From Selaginella tamariscina (taxonomy: Eukaryota; Streptophyta; Lycopodiopsida; Selaginellales; Selaginellaceae), in assembly GCA_003024785.1 (NCBI GenBank), contig PUQB01000215.1:143501-207500 (forward strand): a stretch of 64,000 nt of DNA. Direction: 5' to 3'. Below the pieces are notes generated by a model. That model was not told the DNA's origin. It made no database searches and saw only the letters and a program-made list of their open reading frames with translations. Within the stretch, counting starts at the first letter, position 1. Each line of letters opens with the position of its first letter. Position numbers and translations under genes: made by a program. Positions 21,827-34,740 of the stretch are shown here, in pieces.

Positions 21827-24805
21827 TCAGGAGGAGGCACTGGTGGATCTATAGGCGGCACAACTTGTTCCCGTTGCAAAATGCTTCAACCGTTGTACAT
21901 GTACAATCTCCGGAGGATCGGGTTGAATGTCGTGCCGAACCTCATAAACCTGTGGTCCTACTTGCCGTAACACTCGATACGGTCCTTTCCATTGAGGAAG
22001 GAGACTCTTAGCTAAACCACGTACCGTAAGCTTGGGAAAACGAACCAACACCAGTTCATCAACCTTGTACTCCGCAGGAGGACGATGATGCGAGTTGTAC
22101 CGTTGTTGTTGTCCTACTTGTACGCGGCCCAAGTGTTCTGCTGACTCCGCACGAACCAATGGAAGGATGCTTGTCAGATACCGATCCCATGACCTAGCAT
22201 CAGCAGCTCGCGGTAACCGAGACGGCAAACCCAACTCCGTTGGCAACACCGGGTCATGACCATACAAAAGCTTATATGGAGAAGTACCAATGGAACTTTG
22301 AACTCCAGTGACATAAGCATATCGGAGAGACGGCAGATAACCATCCCAATCTGAATGTTGAAAGTTCACATACTTTGCGATCATCCCCTTGAAGGTTCTA
22401 ACAAGCCGTTCCACTAAACCATCTGTCTGAGGATGATAAGCACTTGTGAAAGTGTGGCGTATCCCTAATCGAGATGTCAAAACATGAAATGCCTCAGCCA
22501 TAAATGCGGGACCATTATCCGAGAGAATTCGCTCCGGACAAGAATGCTGAAACACGACCCGATTCAGGAGAAACTGACCAACAGCAGAAGCAGTCGCACT
22601 AGCAAGAGCACCAACTTCTACCCAACGAGTTAGGTAATCAGAAGCAATAATAACGTACTCGTTACCAGCAGTTGACCGCGGAAAAGGTCCCATCAAATCA
22701 AATGCCACCAATTCAAACGGACGAGAAACTGCAATTGACTCCAACCGTCCTTCCGAAGCACATGGGGGAGTATTGCGAGCTTGGCACCACACACAACTAC
22801 GCACATACCGAATCACATCTCCTCGCAACTCCGGCCAATAGAAAGATCTGCGCAGCTTCTCCATCACCCGACGATGTCCCATGTGCCCGCCAAGAATAGG
22901 AGAGTCATGGTAAGCATGGAGGAAGCGTGGAATGAAGATTGAAGGTACCACCAACCGCAAAGGATCATCTGGATCAGTCCCCACAAAATAAAGAAGGTCA
23001 TCCTGAAGGCGATACTGTGAATGTAAATGCCTGAAAGGCAAGTCATCAGCAAGTGATGCAGGATTCTCAAACCCATCACGAAGCCTTCGAATCCACGGCT
23101 CAACCTTTTGAGCTTCCCGAACCTCATCCAAAGACGGCAAATCTAACTCTGCATTCTGCGGACACTGAACGTCAAGCACAGCAACTGCTGATGGTACGGA
23201 ATCTTCATCCAAAAAGTCCACTGAAGCTGGAACAACTGGTTCCTCTGGGGCAACAGAAGAGAGAGAAGGTGGAAGAGGAGCCCGAGAAAGAGCATCAGCA
23301 TCAGCCATGGAACTCCCTGGACGATGAACAACTTCAAAGTCGTAAATTTGAAGTTTCAAGGCCCACCGAGCAGTACGCCCAATCAAATTCTTTCGCTTCA
23401 ACAACGAAGTGACTGCTGCATGATCACCTTCCAACAACGTCCGCGAACCATGCAAGTAGGCATGGAGCTTCTCAAAACCCCAAACTGCTGCTAGACACTC
23501 CTTTTCAGTTGTGGAGTAATTCACCTCTGCTGGCTGCAATGTACGGCTGATGTATGCAATGGGATGTCGTTGGCCAGGAACACTTGTACTCTCCTGCATC
23601 AATACACCCCCGAGGCCGATGTCAGAAGCATCTACACGCAAGATGAAAGGACGAGTGTAATCCGGGTACGCCAAAACTGGAGGAGTCGTCAACAACTCTT
23701 TGAGATCTGCAAATGCCTGCTTGCAATCCTTAGACCAAACAAAAGAAGTCATTGACGATTTCAACAACGCGCGCAACGGTGCAGTACGATCTGAAAGATG
23801 ATCCAGAAAACGACCCAGATATTGTACCTTGCCAAGAAAGCGTTGCACATCATTCACACACTTCGGCGTAGGGAACTTCAAAACTGCAACTAGTTTGTCA
23901 GGATCGACTTGCAAACCTTCACGTGAAATGCGATAACCCAGATAAGTGGTGTCCTTTGATCCAAATACACACTTAGATGGCTTCAACTTCAAACCAACTT
24001 CCCGCAGTCGATCCAAAACCTTACGTACATCACCGACATGCTCCTCCCACGTTCCATCCTGAATGGATCAAAACATCATCGATGAAATCGCATCCGGCAT
24101 GTCGCAAAGAACCTCATCCATCATACGCTGGAAAGTTGCTGGAGCATTGCTCAAACCGAAAGGCATCACCAGGAACTCGTACAGGCCAAATGGTGTTCGA
24201 AAAGCAGTCTTGGGAATGTCCATGTCAGCCATCGGAACTTGCCAATATCCAGATGCGAGATCTAACTTGGTGAACCAACGGCTCCGCCCCAGTCGATCCA
24301 AAAGGTCTGCAGTATGAGGAAGTGGGTACACATCTGAGACGGTTACCTCATTTAACGGGCGATAATCAATGCAGAATCGAACGCTCCCATCAGGCTTCGT
24401 CACAAGGTGAGGTTCGCACGCCCAAGGACTTCGAGACTTCCGGATAACACCCTTCTCCAACATCTCTTTGACATTCGCTCGTAAGATCTTGAGCTCCTTT
24501 GGTGATCGACGCCGAACAGGTACCTTGATTGGCCTAGCTTCTCCAGTTGGAATAGGGTGGCGTGTCGCAATCTTGGCCCCAGATGACAAGTCGAAGTTGA
24601 AAAGATCAGCATACTCCTTCTTGAGTTGATCAACAACTACAGCACGACGATCATCTGATGGATCCAAAGAAGAAAAGGAAGAGCATGAAGGGAAAATGGT
24701 TGGAAATAGGGTGAGACAAAAGTGATGGAAGCAGAGGTGGAAGCAGATGGACGAAGTGGAATAGAAGTAAGAGGAATGGAAGAAAGACGAGGGAGAGTCA
24801 AACAA
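21827..24805 (-). pseudogene. pol: gypsy Pol: reverse transcriptase, RNase H, integrase
   Basis: 24805-24068 covers the RT fingers and palm (SVRFCIDYRPLNEV, FTKLDLASGYWQV, PFGLSNAPATFQRMMDE). The catalytic FIDDVLIH lies at about 24070-24095 but is crossed by frame changes. From 24016 a single 729-residue open frame runs through the RT end, RNase H (DASDIGLGGVLMQ, TTEKECLAAVWGFEKLHAYL), the integrase HHCC finger and the DDE core (VAFDLMGPFPRS, ILSDNGPAFMAEAF, YHPQTDGLVERL), and ends after a GPYRVLRQVG tail. The long intact frame fits a young insertion. The breaks near 24050 would inactivate RT unless they are assembly errors. Confidence 0.88.
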
Positions 24806-25089
24806 GGGGGAGACTTTTCAAAGTCACACTTGGCATGATTGCGAGTTAACCAATCCATACCAAGAATAAGGTGAAAAGCTTGACTCGGCACCACCCGCAA
24901 AGATTGAAGCTCGAGCTCACAATCATCCACACGAACAACAATGTCCACTTCATCCCGCGAACAAGCATGAGTATGTCCGTTGCCGTACAGAATGAAGACT
25001 GGTTCTACCGCACGACGCAAATGAAGGCTGCAACGTGTAGCAACAGATTGAGAAACAGAGGACAAACTTGAACCTGTATCCACCAACAC
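24637..25089 (-). pseudogene. gypsy aspartic protease domain
   Basis: Retropepsin motif MLVDTGSSLSSVS at the N end and LILGMDWLTRNHAKCDF downstream, typical of the gypsy protease and its flap-side Asp-Trp-Leu. It lies between the Gag knuckle and RT and overlaps the RT frame start. It is part of the same polyprotein. Confidence 0.82.
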
Positions 25090-25209
25090 TGAAAGGAAAA
25101 CAGGATGAGTGTGCGATTGAAACGAGCTTGAAAAGTGAAAACCGGATGATTTGGTGCCGAGTGAACCCCTTGATGATACTCCCGAAAGAAAGATGGAGGG
25201 GTCACTAAT

Positions 25210-26137
25210 TTATTCGCACGAGGACCCTCCTCTACTCGTGCGATTCGTCGTTTCCCGGAAGATCCACCGCATCACAACCTTCCACTGCAGCAGCACCAAC
25301 CGGACGTTGTTGCGCCATGGCCTCCATCCTGGAAATGGGGGACGCCAATCGGGAAACCGTTGACAGCGCCGATACGTGTGTCCAACCTCATCACATGCCC
25401 AACAACGAACTGCACGTCCACGTCCTCGTCCACGGGCCCCACCTTGTGCTGGTACACGAGCGGCAACAGCCTCAACCTCCATCGGAGCAGGTCCATCCCC
25501 AACATGGAGTGGAACAAGAGCACGTGAAGGCAAGTGGGAGAGGTGACGACTCATATCGTTGTGCCAGCCTCAAAGCATCGTCAAGAGTCACTGGAGCTAG
25601 TGCATGCACAAGCCCCACAAGGTCTTGACGAAGTGCTGGCCACAACATACCTAACTTGATGCGTTCCGACATGTTAGGTTCTGCACGCAGCAAAAGGCTT
25701 CGAAAGCGAACACCAAACTGCATCACCGACTCAGATGGCTCCTGACGAATACGATGCAACTGCTGAAAAGCATCATCACAGTCGTCCGCATGCCCAAATG
25801 CACGTTTGAAGATCTCTGGAAGAATATTCCAATCTCCACGAGTTGCAACGTCCAGACCATTGTACCACTGCAACGCCGTCCCTTGAAGACAAGTAGGAAA
25901 CTCGCGCAAACACTGAGCACCGTCCCACGAATGATATGTGGCAACCACAGTGAAGTGGTCAAACCAATGGTACACATCATCTCCAGGATTTCCGCGAAAG
26001 AAATCCGGTCGGACACGGGGGTTTGCAACATGTAGGAGGAGTACCCTGGCTGTGAATGCTGCCATCAACTGAGAATGATTGTTCAGTTGCACACGCATGG
26101 CATCCAACAACTGCATGAGTAACTGCTCCACAGACAA
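25210..26137 (-). pseudogene. gag: gypsy Gag with CCHC knuckle
   Basis: The Gag core reads from about 26137: DFFRGNPGDDVYHWFDHF, FPTCLQGTALQWYNGL, LRQDLVGLVHALAPVTL. It is followed, after a frame change near 25500, by an RG-rich stretch (GGARGRGRGRA) and a knuckle CWACDEVGHTYRRC (about 25400). No ATG is evident at the N end in this frame, so the true start is uncertain. Confidence 0.8.
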
Positions 26138-26297
26138 GGGATTTGCTGTTGTGGATTCATGGATGAAGAAGAGACAAAATCCACAAGAAAGGAATAGATC
26201 TAGACAATGGAAAAGCTAGACCTAAGAAGACAGAGAAAAAAGACACAAATCCGAGCACTCCGTAGGGACAATTAGAGGTGCCCCTCACCTCCACCAA

Positions 26298-26458
26298 TGT
26301 GAGAGCTCGGAATATAGAAATGTGTATATCCATTAGTTCAGAAACCCTAACTTATATACAAGAGCGAGTGGTCCAGATTGAATCCAATCCGACGGCTATC
26401 AAAATCCACTACGCTAATAATAGTATGTGCACATGCAGCCGTACACGTGGATCTTACA
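26298..26458 (-). repeat. 5' LTR of the short-LTR gypsy element
   Basis: 161 bp, three differences from 21595-21755. It is followed by ACATT, which matches the left flank for four bases. Confidence 0.92.
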
Positions 26459-29400
26459 ACATTAGTTTGAATGAAATATAAAATGTTTAGTGCAACTACT
26501 GATGCTTCAGTTGCCAAGCTAGCGAGCTCATTGAATAGAGAAACAAGGCCAGGAACAGTTCTGGCTTCCACAATGCAGAAGGTGTCTTGGGGTTACACAC
26601 TCCTCGGTGGACTGATGGTGTGGTGGTTCTGAAGCACATCCAGCCTGTGGCTGTGAGAGGAGCGCTCAGCTTGGTCGTATTCGTGGTCATGTTTGATAAG
26701 ACCTGTGCTGCTTTTGTTTTGCCGTTAATGTCCATGGAATTTAGTACTTAACCAGCAGTGTGTGTATCTCAGACTCTGCTAAGTTTTGCTTTAGATCCTG
26801 TGCATACATACATTCATTATGCAGCTTAATGTGTGTGGTGTGTGAGTGAGAGAGAGAAGAGAGAGAGGGTACATACACAGTTTATGTAATGCAAGGATAC
26901 GAGAAGAGAGTTAAGTCGTCAGTATATGTGTAACACACATATATACATGTTTGTGTGTGAGAGATAGAGAGAGAGAGGTATATACGCATGAGTGGTCAAG
27001 GCTTGGTAAAGCGTTCAAGAGCACCGAGAGAAGTTTGGAGTTTATCTTCTTTAATCTGAGACAGGAGAACATGAATAACCCCAGCATCAAGCAAGTCTTC
27101 ATAACCTCATTGTCAGGACACTACACAACACACTAGAAGCGTATATTCCCGTCTACATTGCTGCTCTCTATACGGCGTAAGTTGCACATTGCACATATAT
27201 ATTCAATGGTAAATATATATTATACACAAGTAAATGTTAAGAACGATTGGATGAAAAGCATATTACATGGAATATGATTCATAAGAGAGTATATTCCTCT
27301 TATATTCTTAAAGTAAACATATAAGTTGAATAACATAAACACACATGTTGTAATATTTAAGTTTTAAAACAAATAAAAATAAATAATTATATCACCAAAC
27401 AAGTTACTTTTTATTCTTTTGACTCACTGAAGTCATTTTCTTTAAACACTTCCGTCCTAAGGTTTATGTTTGCATTTTCAAACAACATTTTAGTCAGAGC
27501 ATCCATTATTTTAAAGTCTCAGTAATTACTCATGGCCTAACATATATTACTTTATTACATTGTTATCGTATTTTTCAAAAGTTCTTGCTAAAGCTTATAA
27601 GAATCAATCGTATTGCTTTCGCTTAATATAAACTATAAATAATGCTTTAGTTACCTCACTCTCATTAAACTTGCATCGCTTAAAGATATCTCTCACCCTT
27701 AAAAAACTAATGTACTTTTTCCTTAACTTTTATTATAGTTTCTTTTTCAATTTTAATTATTAAAATTATTATCATGTAAAAGGCACAAGGTGGTGAAGAA
27801 ACAATATGTAGCCACTTGATCAGGTTAACTTGTTATCATTCCTCTTCATAAAAAATTTTAAAACGAACTTTCAATTCACAAATTGCACACTCCATTGGCA
27901 TACGACTGCTAAATTGAATGAAATTCTAATAATACTTCATTTGATTTAAACCTTGTTAAAGAGACAACATCCAAGGTTTAACAATATAATAATATCTTAA
28001 CTAAATAATATGATTTAAGATATTTCTTCTTAATCTCAAACAAGTTGCTAACTTATTAAAAATATTGGAGTCATGCAAGCTACTACCCATCCAATATCGT
28101 AATCTCATATATATTTTTTTACTAAGAATAATCAACTGAAATTAATAGAATGAAAACCCTTTATATTATAATAATCTTCAGAATTAAGTTTTAGTGCAAT
28201 CATTTGTAAATAACTTCATCAATAGCTCCAGCAACACTAAAAATGCCTCTAATCTTTTAAACTCTTTAATTAGTTTCTCTAACCTTTGTGGTGAATGCCA
28301 AGCAATGTATTTATCTTAAAACTTTATTTTTATTATATTACAAAACTCTTAATTATCTTATGCACTATTGTCATTCCAATACAGTACTCATCCACAATAT
28401 CCTTAATGAGATTACCATTGCCTAACTTAGTAAGAGCAACACACACTCGTTTCTCAAGTGGAATGGCTTATTATAGATGAGTGTCATGTTATTGTAAGTA
28501 TGAGACAAGTTCTGTACATAGAAATGAGAATGTATTTCGTGATACACGCATCCTTGATTTGAACATAACATCATTATAAGAAACAATAAGTATTCTTTCA
28601 ACATACACATTGGGCTTATTATACATCCAAATGGATAGAGTTTCTGCTTTGCCATGCCATCACATTTAATGGCCAATTCAAAAGCCTTAAGAAGTAGCTC
28701 ACTTACAACATACTTATGATGTTAGTAGTTTCTTTTAACATACCTCAAATATAGATTATAATTACAATTACAACTCAAATGAGTTATTTACGGTCCATGT
28801 CTCTATGCCCAAAATCCATAATTAAATGCCACCAAGCCACACAAGACGACTAGTGGTAACTCTTACAAAGATATTTAATAACATTAAACCAAAGAGTGAG
28901 CACATAAAAGAAGTAGAAAAAAAAAATGAGCTTTAGAATGACACAACAACTGTTGCTTGAGAGATAAAACTCTTGCAAGTATTGGGAAGGCAAGGGTTTA
29001 AAGCCGATTAAAAAGAGTATAAAGTTCCTTGTAAATATGCTTAAAGCTTCTTTAGAAAATCAATAAAATGTTTTGTTACAAATTTCTGAGTCACAAACTC
29101 ATAAAGACACATTGAGAATAGAGTTTGATAAGGAGTAGTGAGAGCAAGTTCATGTTGATAAAGAAGAGAGGGATGTGCTACTAGAGGAGTTGAGAGTTAT
29201 GGCAAAAGCATGAAAATGATGAAAACTGTAATGGAGATGCGTGAAGGTAAAACTAGAGTCAACATTATATATCACATTCATTATTAATATAGTTTAGTTT
29301 TTGCATGTTTCATGTTTTTAATATACTCTTATATTTTTAAATATCATCTTAATTAGTTAAAAGTGTGAGTGAGAACGAGGAACATCATTAAGTATCATAT

Positions 29401-30959
29401 TAGATGTAGATGACGTTGATAAGTTATTTAAAGTATCATTTTAATTTATGCTTTATTTTATTTAGAGAGTAGTTTAAAAGTCATAGTAGACATGTAGAGA
29501 GAGCAAGACTTAAAAATAGAATATTGTTTGATCCTTTAAATATGTAGTTGTTTGAAGAAAATAGGTTCTTTATAGCTTGTAGATATAGGGATGTTAAATC
29601 TTAATGGGTGAAGCATGTAGTATTGTGTGATTTAATAGTTTTTTGATGGCTTATTATAATGAAGAGCGCTAGAGAGACATTTTAAAGAGGTTTCTTTGGT
29701 TGTGTTAGATGCTTGCTGAGGACTTGAAACATCAAGACACAAACTATAAATTTGTTGTGCCCATTGTTGTTCAAGTTGCTTGCACATTATACAAGTTGTT
29801 GAATAATACAAGCTTTTTAAATTTGTCAAAACGGTTTGCTATTGATTAGTCCATAACAATTCAATATTTTAAATAAACTTGTGAGACAAGCATATAAGTA
29901 TTTAATACAAGTTGAAGTGGTCAAGTCAGTTAGGAAAGATTGTGGAGATTATTATTAGATTTGAAGAGCTTTCTATGGTAGAGCATGATAATGACTATTA
30001 TAATAAAAAAGTAAGTATACAATTGTAAGGGGAATTTGCACACATGATATCCTGGCTTTGTGCATGATGGTAGAATATGGAGGCTATGTGGTTTTCAATA
30101 ATGTTGTTGCATTTCATCCCTTAACTTGTATGTCCACTCGTTCATATTAGGAAGGTTCTCTTTCTTAAACTTTACAAAAGTCATCTTAAAGTAAGCCCCA
30201 TTACCATTATGAATTTGATAATCATGTATTATACAATAATTTAAAAGTAAATTCTTCACAGTCTTATCTACATTCTTAATTATTACTTTGCAACAATCTT
30301 CTTCCATTAAATATCAACTTTCTCAAATTTGTCTCACGATGAAGAATATTATTATTGATGAAGTATCTCTTTCGTTTTGGTAGTGATTAAAGTGTCAATT
30401 TCATAAACCTTCCAATTTAGTGAACGCTCTCTACCTTAAAAGTAAAAGGAGCCTCTACTATTAGTTTTGTTTCAACTAGTGCAAAAGGGGGTGTAGAATA
30501 ATAATTGGTGTAAAATTAAATGTTATTAAAAATGAGTAACCAAAGGGAGTAGCTATTGAAGGTGTGGGAATAGTTGCAGATGGTGTTGTAAAAGGTGTGG
30601 GAATATGTGTGCTGGATTGCTATTTAATCTATTGCTAAAATATTATATGCATTTTCGAAACAACTTTACTTGGATGCACTAAAACCTCCTTGTGCCATGT
30701 TTAGACTATGTCCAAAAGTTTATAATTTGTAAAAAACCTTCAATAAGCTTTAAATGAATCTTGTTAAATTACTAGTGCCCCTTAAATTTTACATTGAATT
30801 TACTAAAATTGTTTAAATTAATTTAACTAATTTGGTGTCAACATAAACAAATTTTAGTAAATCTTAAATTTGGTGTGAGTGTGATCTAATTTAGTTAAAT
30901 CCATTTTAACTATTGGTTTGAGTGTGCTGTATTATAAATAATAGACCCAACGAAATTGT
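26459..30959. other. Long AT-rich spacer, no supported gene
   Basis: 26480-26750 is less AT-rich and has short plus-strand frames (one with a hydrophobic VSWGYTLLGGLMVWWF end) that I cannot identify. 26840-26985 has TG/AG microsatellites. 27140-30950 is strongly AT-rich without recognisable coding sequence. Small frames there (such as 30095-30307 minus) look random. Confidence 0.5.
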
Positions 30960-31364
30960 TTGTTGAAGAATGGATCAGGATGCCAAAGCTGTGAGCTTTT
31001 GTTGCTTTCTTCATATTATATACACAATGCATTTCTTAAACCAAGTGTTCCCTTCTGTCTCTCTCTCACATGCACGCACACACACATTCCTATCTATCCA
31101 AAATTCAAGCAGGCGGTGACAGGTTCACTTTTACATGAAGACGGGCAACCTTTATCTGTTGGTTGTTGATGGGATATATGGAGAATGGAGAGAAAACATG
31201 GCTATGGAACCGTTGAATGTTACGAACAATACCACTACTTTTGTTACTGCACTTCGGAGTTGGAATGGCCACTCCATCTGTATCGATTCCAAGCACATGC
31301 AAATTGTTTGGGTGAAGAGTTTATAAGTAACGAACAACTTTACACGTAACGGACTACATCTTCA

Positions 31365-33037
31365 CTACAGTGAGGATCCCGTATTTCTTGTGTATTTGTC
31401 TCGGGTATTTCCTCTGTATACACTTGCCAGCATCACATACGTGGCAGCACGCTTTGGATCGAGCTCACCGATTCTTTGGCAGCGATGGAAGCACGCTCTA
31501 CATCTCCATGCATGCGGCAAGCAGCAAGGAGCGACATCCAGGAGATTGCCTCGGGCAAGAAGGCATATTGTTGATTAGATCCTCGGCCTCGTCTAAACGC
31601 TTCAAACGACCCAGAAGATCCACCATGCACCGGTAATGCTCCACTATCGGAGCCACTTTGAAGTCATCAACCATAGAGAGGAAGTACCCGTGTGCGTCCT
31701 TAATAAGCCCCGCGTGACTACACCCTGCTAAAGCCCCAGAAACGTAACCTCGGTAGGCCTTAAACCCTCGAGGTTTAGCTCCCAAAACATCTCGAAAGCT
31801 TTGTTAATCTGCCCAGCCTGTGCGTGTGCATGCATTATCGAAGACCACGTAACGAGGTCCCGCTCCTGCATCTGATTGAATATACGTTCGGCTTCGGTGA
31901 CGTTACCATTCTGTGCGTATGCCTGCAGGATTGCATTCCAGGTTACCTGGTTCTTGTAAGGAACGCTATCAAATACACTCTTGGCCTTCGACACTGCACC
32001 TCGCTGTGCATACGCCGACAGGAGGATGTTCCTCGAGACAGTGTTTGGCGTCGGTATGGAGTTGAACGTGCTCTCGGCTGCCTCCAGGTCACCGTTCTCA
32101 ACAAACGCCGATAACATTGTGTTCCAGCAAACCACGTCCCTCTGCGGTATCGTTTCAAAGATCCTACTGGCTGCTTCCAGGTCCCTCGCTTCCGCGTATC
32201 CGGCAATCATAGCCGTACACGAGACAACGTCCCAGTACGGCATCTTTTCTAGAGCTTCCCTTGCCGAGGAAAGGGAAGTCGACTCGATATAAGCCTGAAC
32301 CATCGTGTTCCATGACGTCACCTCTCTCTGTGGCATGGATTCGAACCAGTACCGCGCGTCGTCCAGATGCCCATGATATGCATATGCAGTTAACATGCAT
32401 GTCCATGATATAACATGCCACTGAGGCGTCCTTTGAAAGACATCCTTTGCGGAAACAAGATCCCCACTTGTGGCGTACCCTGTTATAAGTGAATTCCACG
32501 TCATAAGGCATCGTATAGGCGTCTTATCAAAGACCACTTTGGCCTCCTCCGGATACCCGTTCTGGGCATATCCTGAGATCATGGCAGTCCACGAAATAAC
32601 ATCCCGATCCGGCATGCTCTCGAATAGCTTTCTGGCCTCGTAAAGACTCCCACTCTGTGCAGCTCCAGTGATAACCGTATTCCATGAGAGTATCCCTCGA
32701 GAAGGCATGAGAGTGAACGCTGTACGTGCTTCGGAGGTATACCCATTCTGGGCATATGCACCGATGAGGATGTTCCACGAGAAGACGTTCCGGTGGGGAT
32801 ATTCTCAAAGACGAGGCGGGCATCTTCGGGTCTTCCGCATTTGCCATACATGTCGATAAGGAGGTTACGGAGGTATGTCTCTTGGCTATGTGGGGACCGG
32901 AGTATTAGTTGGTGTGTTTGTCTGCCTCTTGTGAGGTCCTTTAGTTTGCTGCAAGTGTTGACCAGTGATGCAAGGTGTGTGATACCTTGTGTTATATGTT
33001 CTTCTTCTGGGTAACTGCGGCCAATCTGCCGTGCCAT
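31365..33037 (-). CDS. Pentatricopeptide repeat (PPR) protein, intronless, four homopolymer frame breaks
   Basis: From the ATG at 33037 the frame gives a short leader, then about a dozen tandem PPR units with the signatures LLIDMYGKCGRPEDARLVF, DRDVISWTAMISGYAQNG, QREVTSWNTMVQAYIE, QRDVVCWNTMLSAFVENG and ERDLVTWSSIMHAHAQAG. An E-like region follows (MVDLLGRLKRLDEAEDLI ... LDPKRAATYVMLASVYRG) and ends near 31365. The repeats are mostly the short 31-residue S type. Known role of the family: sequence-specific binding of organelle RNA for editing, splicing or stability; the target here is unknown. The frame breaks near 32805 (C run), 31755 (G run), 31575 (T run) and 31475 (A run), each explained by one missing base in a homopolymer. 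No DYW tail is seen. I cannot tell assembly error from pseudogene. Confidence 0.85.
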
Positions 33038-33156
33038 ATGTCATAACAACATCTCACTTACATATATAATATCTTATATATATATATATATATATAATAT
33101 AACAACAACTTCACTTCACGTATATGCACATCATAAGCTCGGTCATGTATATGCTT

Positions 33157-33209
<53 letters not shown>

Positions 33210-34740
33210 CTTACATTGTAACGTGCTTTACAGGTAAGGGTTAGGAAATTGTTGCAAGCGAATCCCGGACTCGTATATATTTATTTAGTGCATATGTTAC
33301 TATTATTATTTATATAATTCATAACTAATCATAAGCCAGTAGTTCACACAATAATGAATATAAATTTTTATAATTATAATGTAAACTTAGCAATATTAAC
33401 TGTCTAACCTATTTTGTTTATATGTATGAAACTTGTATTCCAAGTCTGTAAAACATAGAGAGATAGAAATGGATAGCAAGGCTTGTGTTTAATTCTATTT
33501 GAACAGTTTCAATCTTAATTGATGTAGTTGCAACCATAATAAGATCTAATTCACATAGTAAAATGTTCTTGTCACGTACTGATTGAATGCATTAGAAAAA
33601 CATTTCTTTAAATTTTTTAATTAAAAAACTGAATAATTCTGTCCATTAATTATTAAAAGAGAACATTCATTATTAAGCTCGTACAATACATTAAGTTTAT
33701 CAAAAATAGTCTTTGTCACATCTACTTCCATATGCTTTGTTGACAATTTATTAAAACCTTAGATGCACACTTATTGAACTATCCCAAACAACTTATAAAT
33801 TTTTGAACTATCCCAAACAACTTATAAATTTTTACTTCTTTTATGGAAATTAAAATTTTAATTTGTGTAGCATCTTGTGTATGAATCCAATTTTGAGTAT
33901 TAATTGTAATTCTTTGGCTCCTATATATTTGGAAATCGATTTAGAAGCTCTTATAAATCAATTTGATAAGGTTCACAAGAGAGATTAATAAAAAAAATTA
34001 AAAAAATAAAAAATAACCCACATATGAAACAACTTTAAAAAATGCATAAATTCCATATTGTAATTATAAATTATGTTTATAAAGAAAATAATCAGAAATG
34101 AAGATTACCCATGTGTTGAAGCATGCATACACACCTTCAATACACATCTAATTAAAACCCAAGATCATATCTTATCATTGAAAATGCACATGAAGAGATA
34201 ATGTCTTTGACATATGACCCCAATTAAATAAAACATAACATGCATGTGAAAAAAGATTAAAAGATGTTTATATAAGTGTTTATTGAGCAAGCTTCCTTGA
34301 GTATCCGAACACCTTATGACATAATATTATAATAACATGATAATATTACAAACACAAGGATTTCACAACCGCATCAACAAATCCCTCTTTACATTAATAA
34401 TGAGAATTAGTTTTTATATTCATCATCAAAAAGATAAAACACATCTAATAGACTAAGAATATAACTTTTATATCTTGTGTCATTTACTTTATATTTCGAA
34501 GGTTAATTATTATTATTTATTAAACTTAGTATCGAGTATCATAGTTTTTTATCATGAATGTTTTTTATTTTGACTACTAAAATGCCCTTGATGTAATAGA
34601 AAACAAGCACGTTTAATCCACTTGGGTGTCTACTAATAGTCCGGCCAGATGTCATTACATATTTTTTAAAAACTCTAAATGAAGCTTAAAATTTATCTTT
34701 TAGAAAACTTTTTCTTCATTTTTTAATCATTGATTCCAAT
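33038..34740. other. AT-rich spacer with microsatellites and a short duplication
   Basis: (AT)n near 33075-33095; (CT)n(CA)n at about 33158-33207. A ~29-bp unit (TTGAACTATCCCAAACAACT...) is tandemly duplicated at 33774-33831. I see no gene. Confidence 0.6.

Larger units (their letters stand above)
21595..26458 (-). mobile_element. Ty3/gypsy element with very short (161-bp) LTRs
   Basis: LTRs 21595-21755 and 26298-26458 start TGTGAGAGCT(T/C)GGAATA, end GTGGATCTTACA and differ at only three positions (about 98% identity), so insertion is recent. ACAT lies before the left LTR and after the right one, a 4-bp duplication (ACATT on the right). Coding-strand purine tract GAGAGGAGGGATGA abuts the 3' LTR (21756-21769). 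Next to the 5' LTR the coding strand reads TTGGTGGAGGTGAGGGG, a plausible primer site (TGG start), but I cannot name the tRNA. There is no chromodomain after integrase. Confidence 0.92.

Noticed and set aside
26478-26750. Short plus-strand frames, one with a hydrophobic end
   Set aside because: No recognisable family, no convincing splice structure, and frames shift within 150 bases. Kept only as a remark in the spacer entry.
26951-27136. 61-codon plus-strand frame after a GA microsatellite
   Set aside because: Starts inside the microsatellite and matches nothing that I know.
30960-31337. Overlapping frames on both strands just beyond the PPR gene end
   Set aside because: Could be the PPR C-terminus or UTR, but none shows E+, DYW or another domain.
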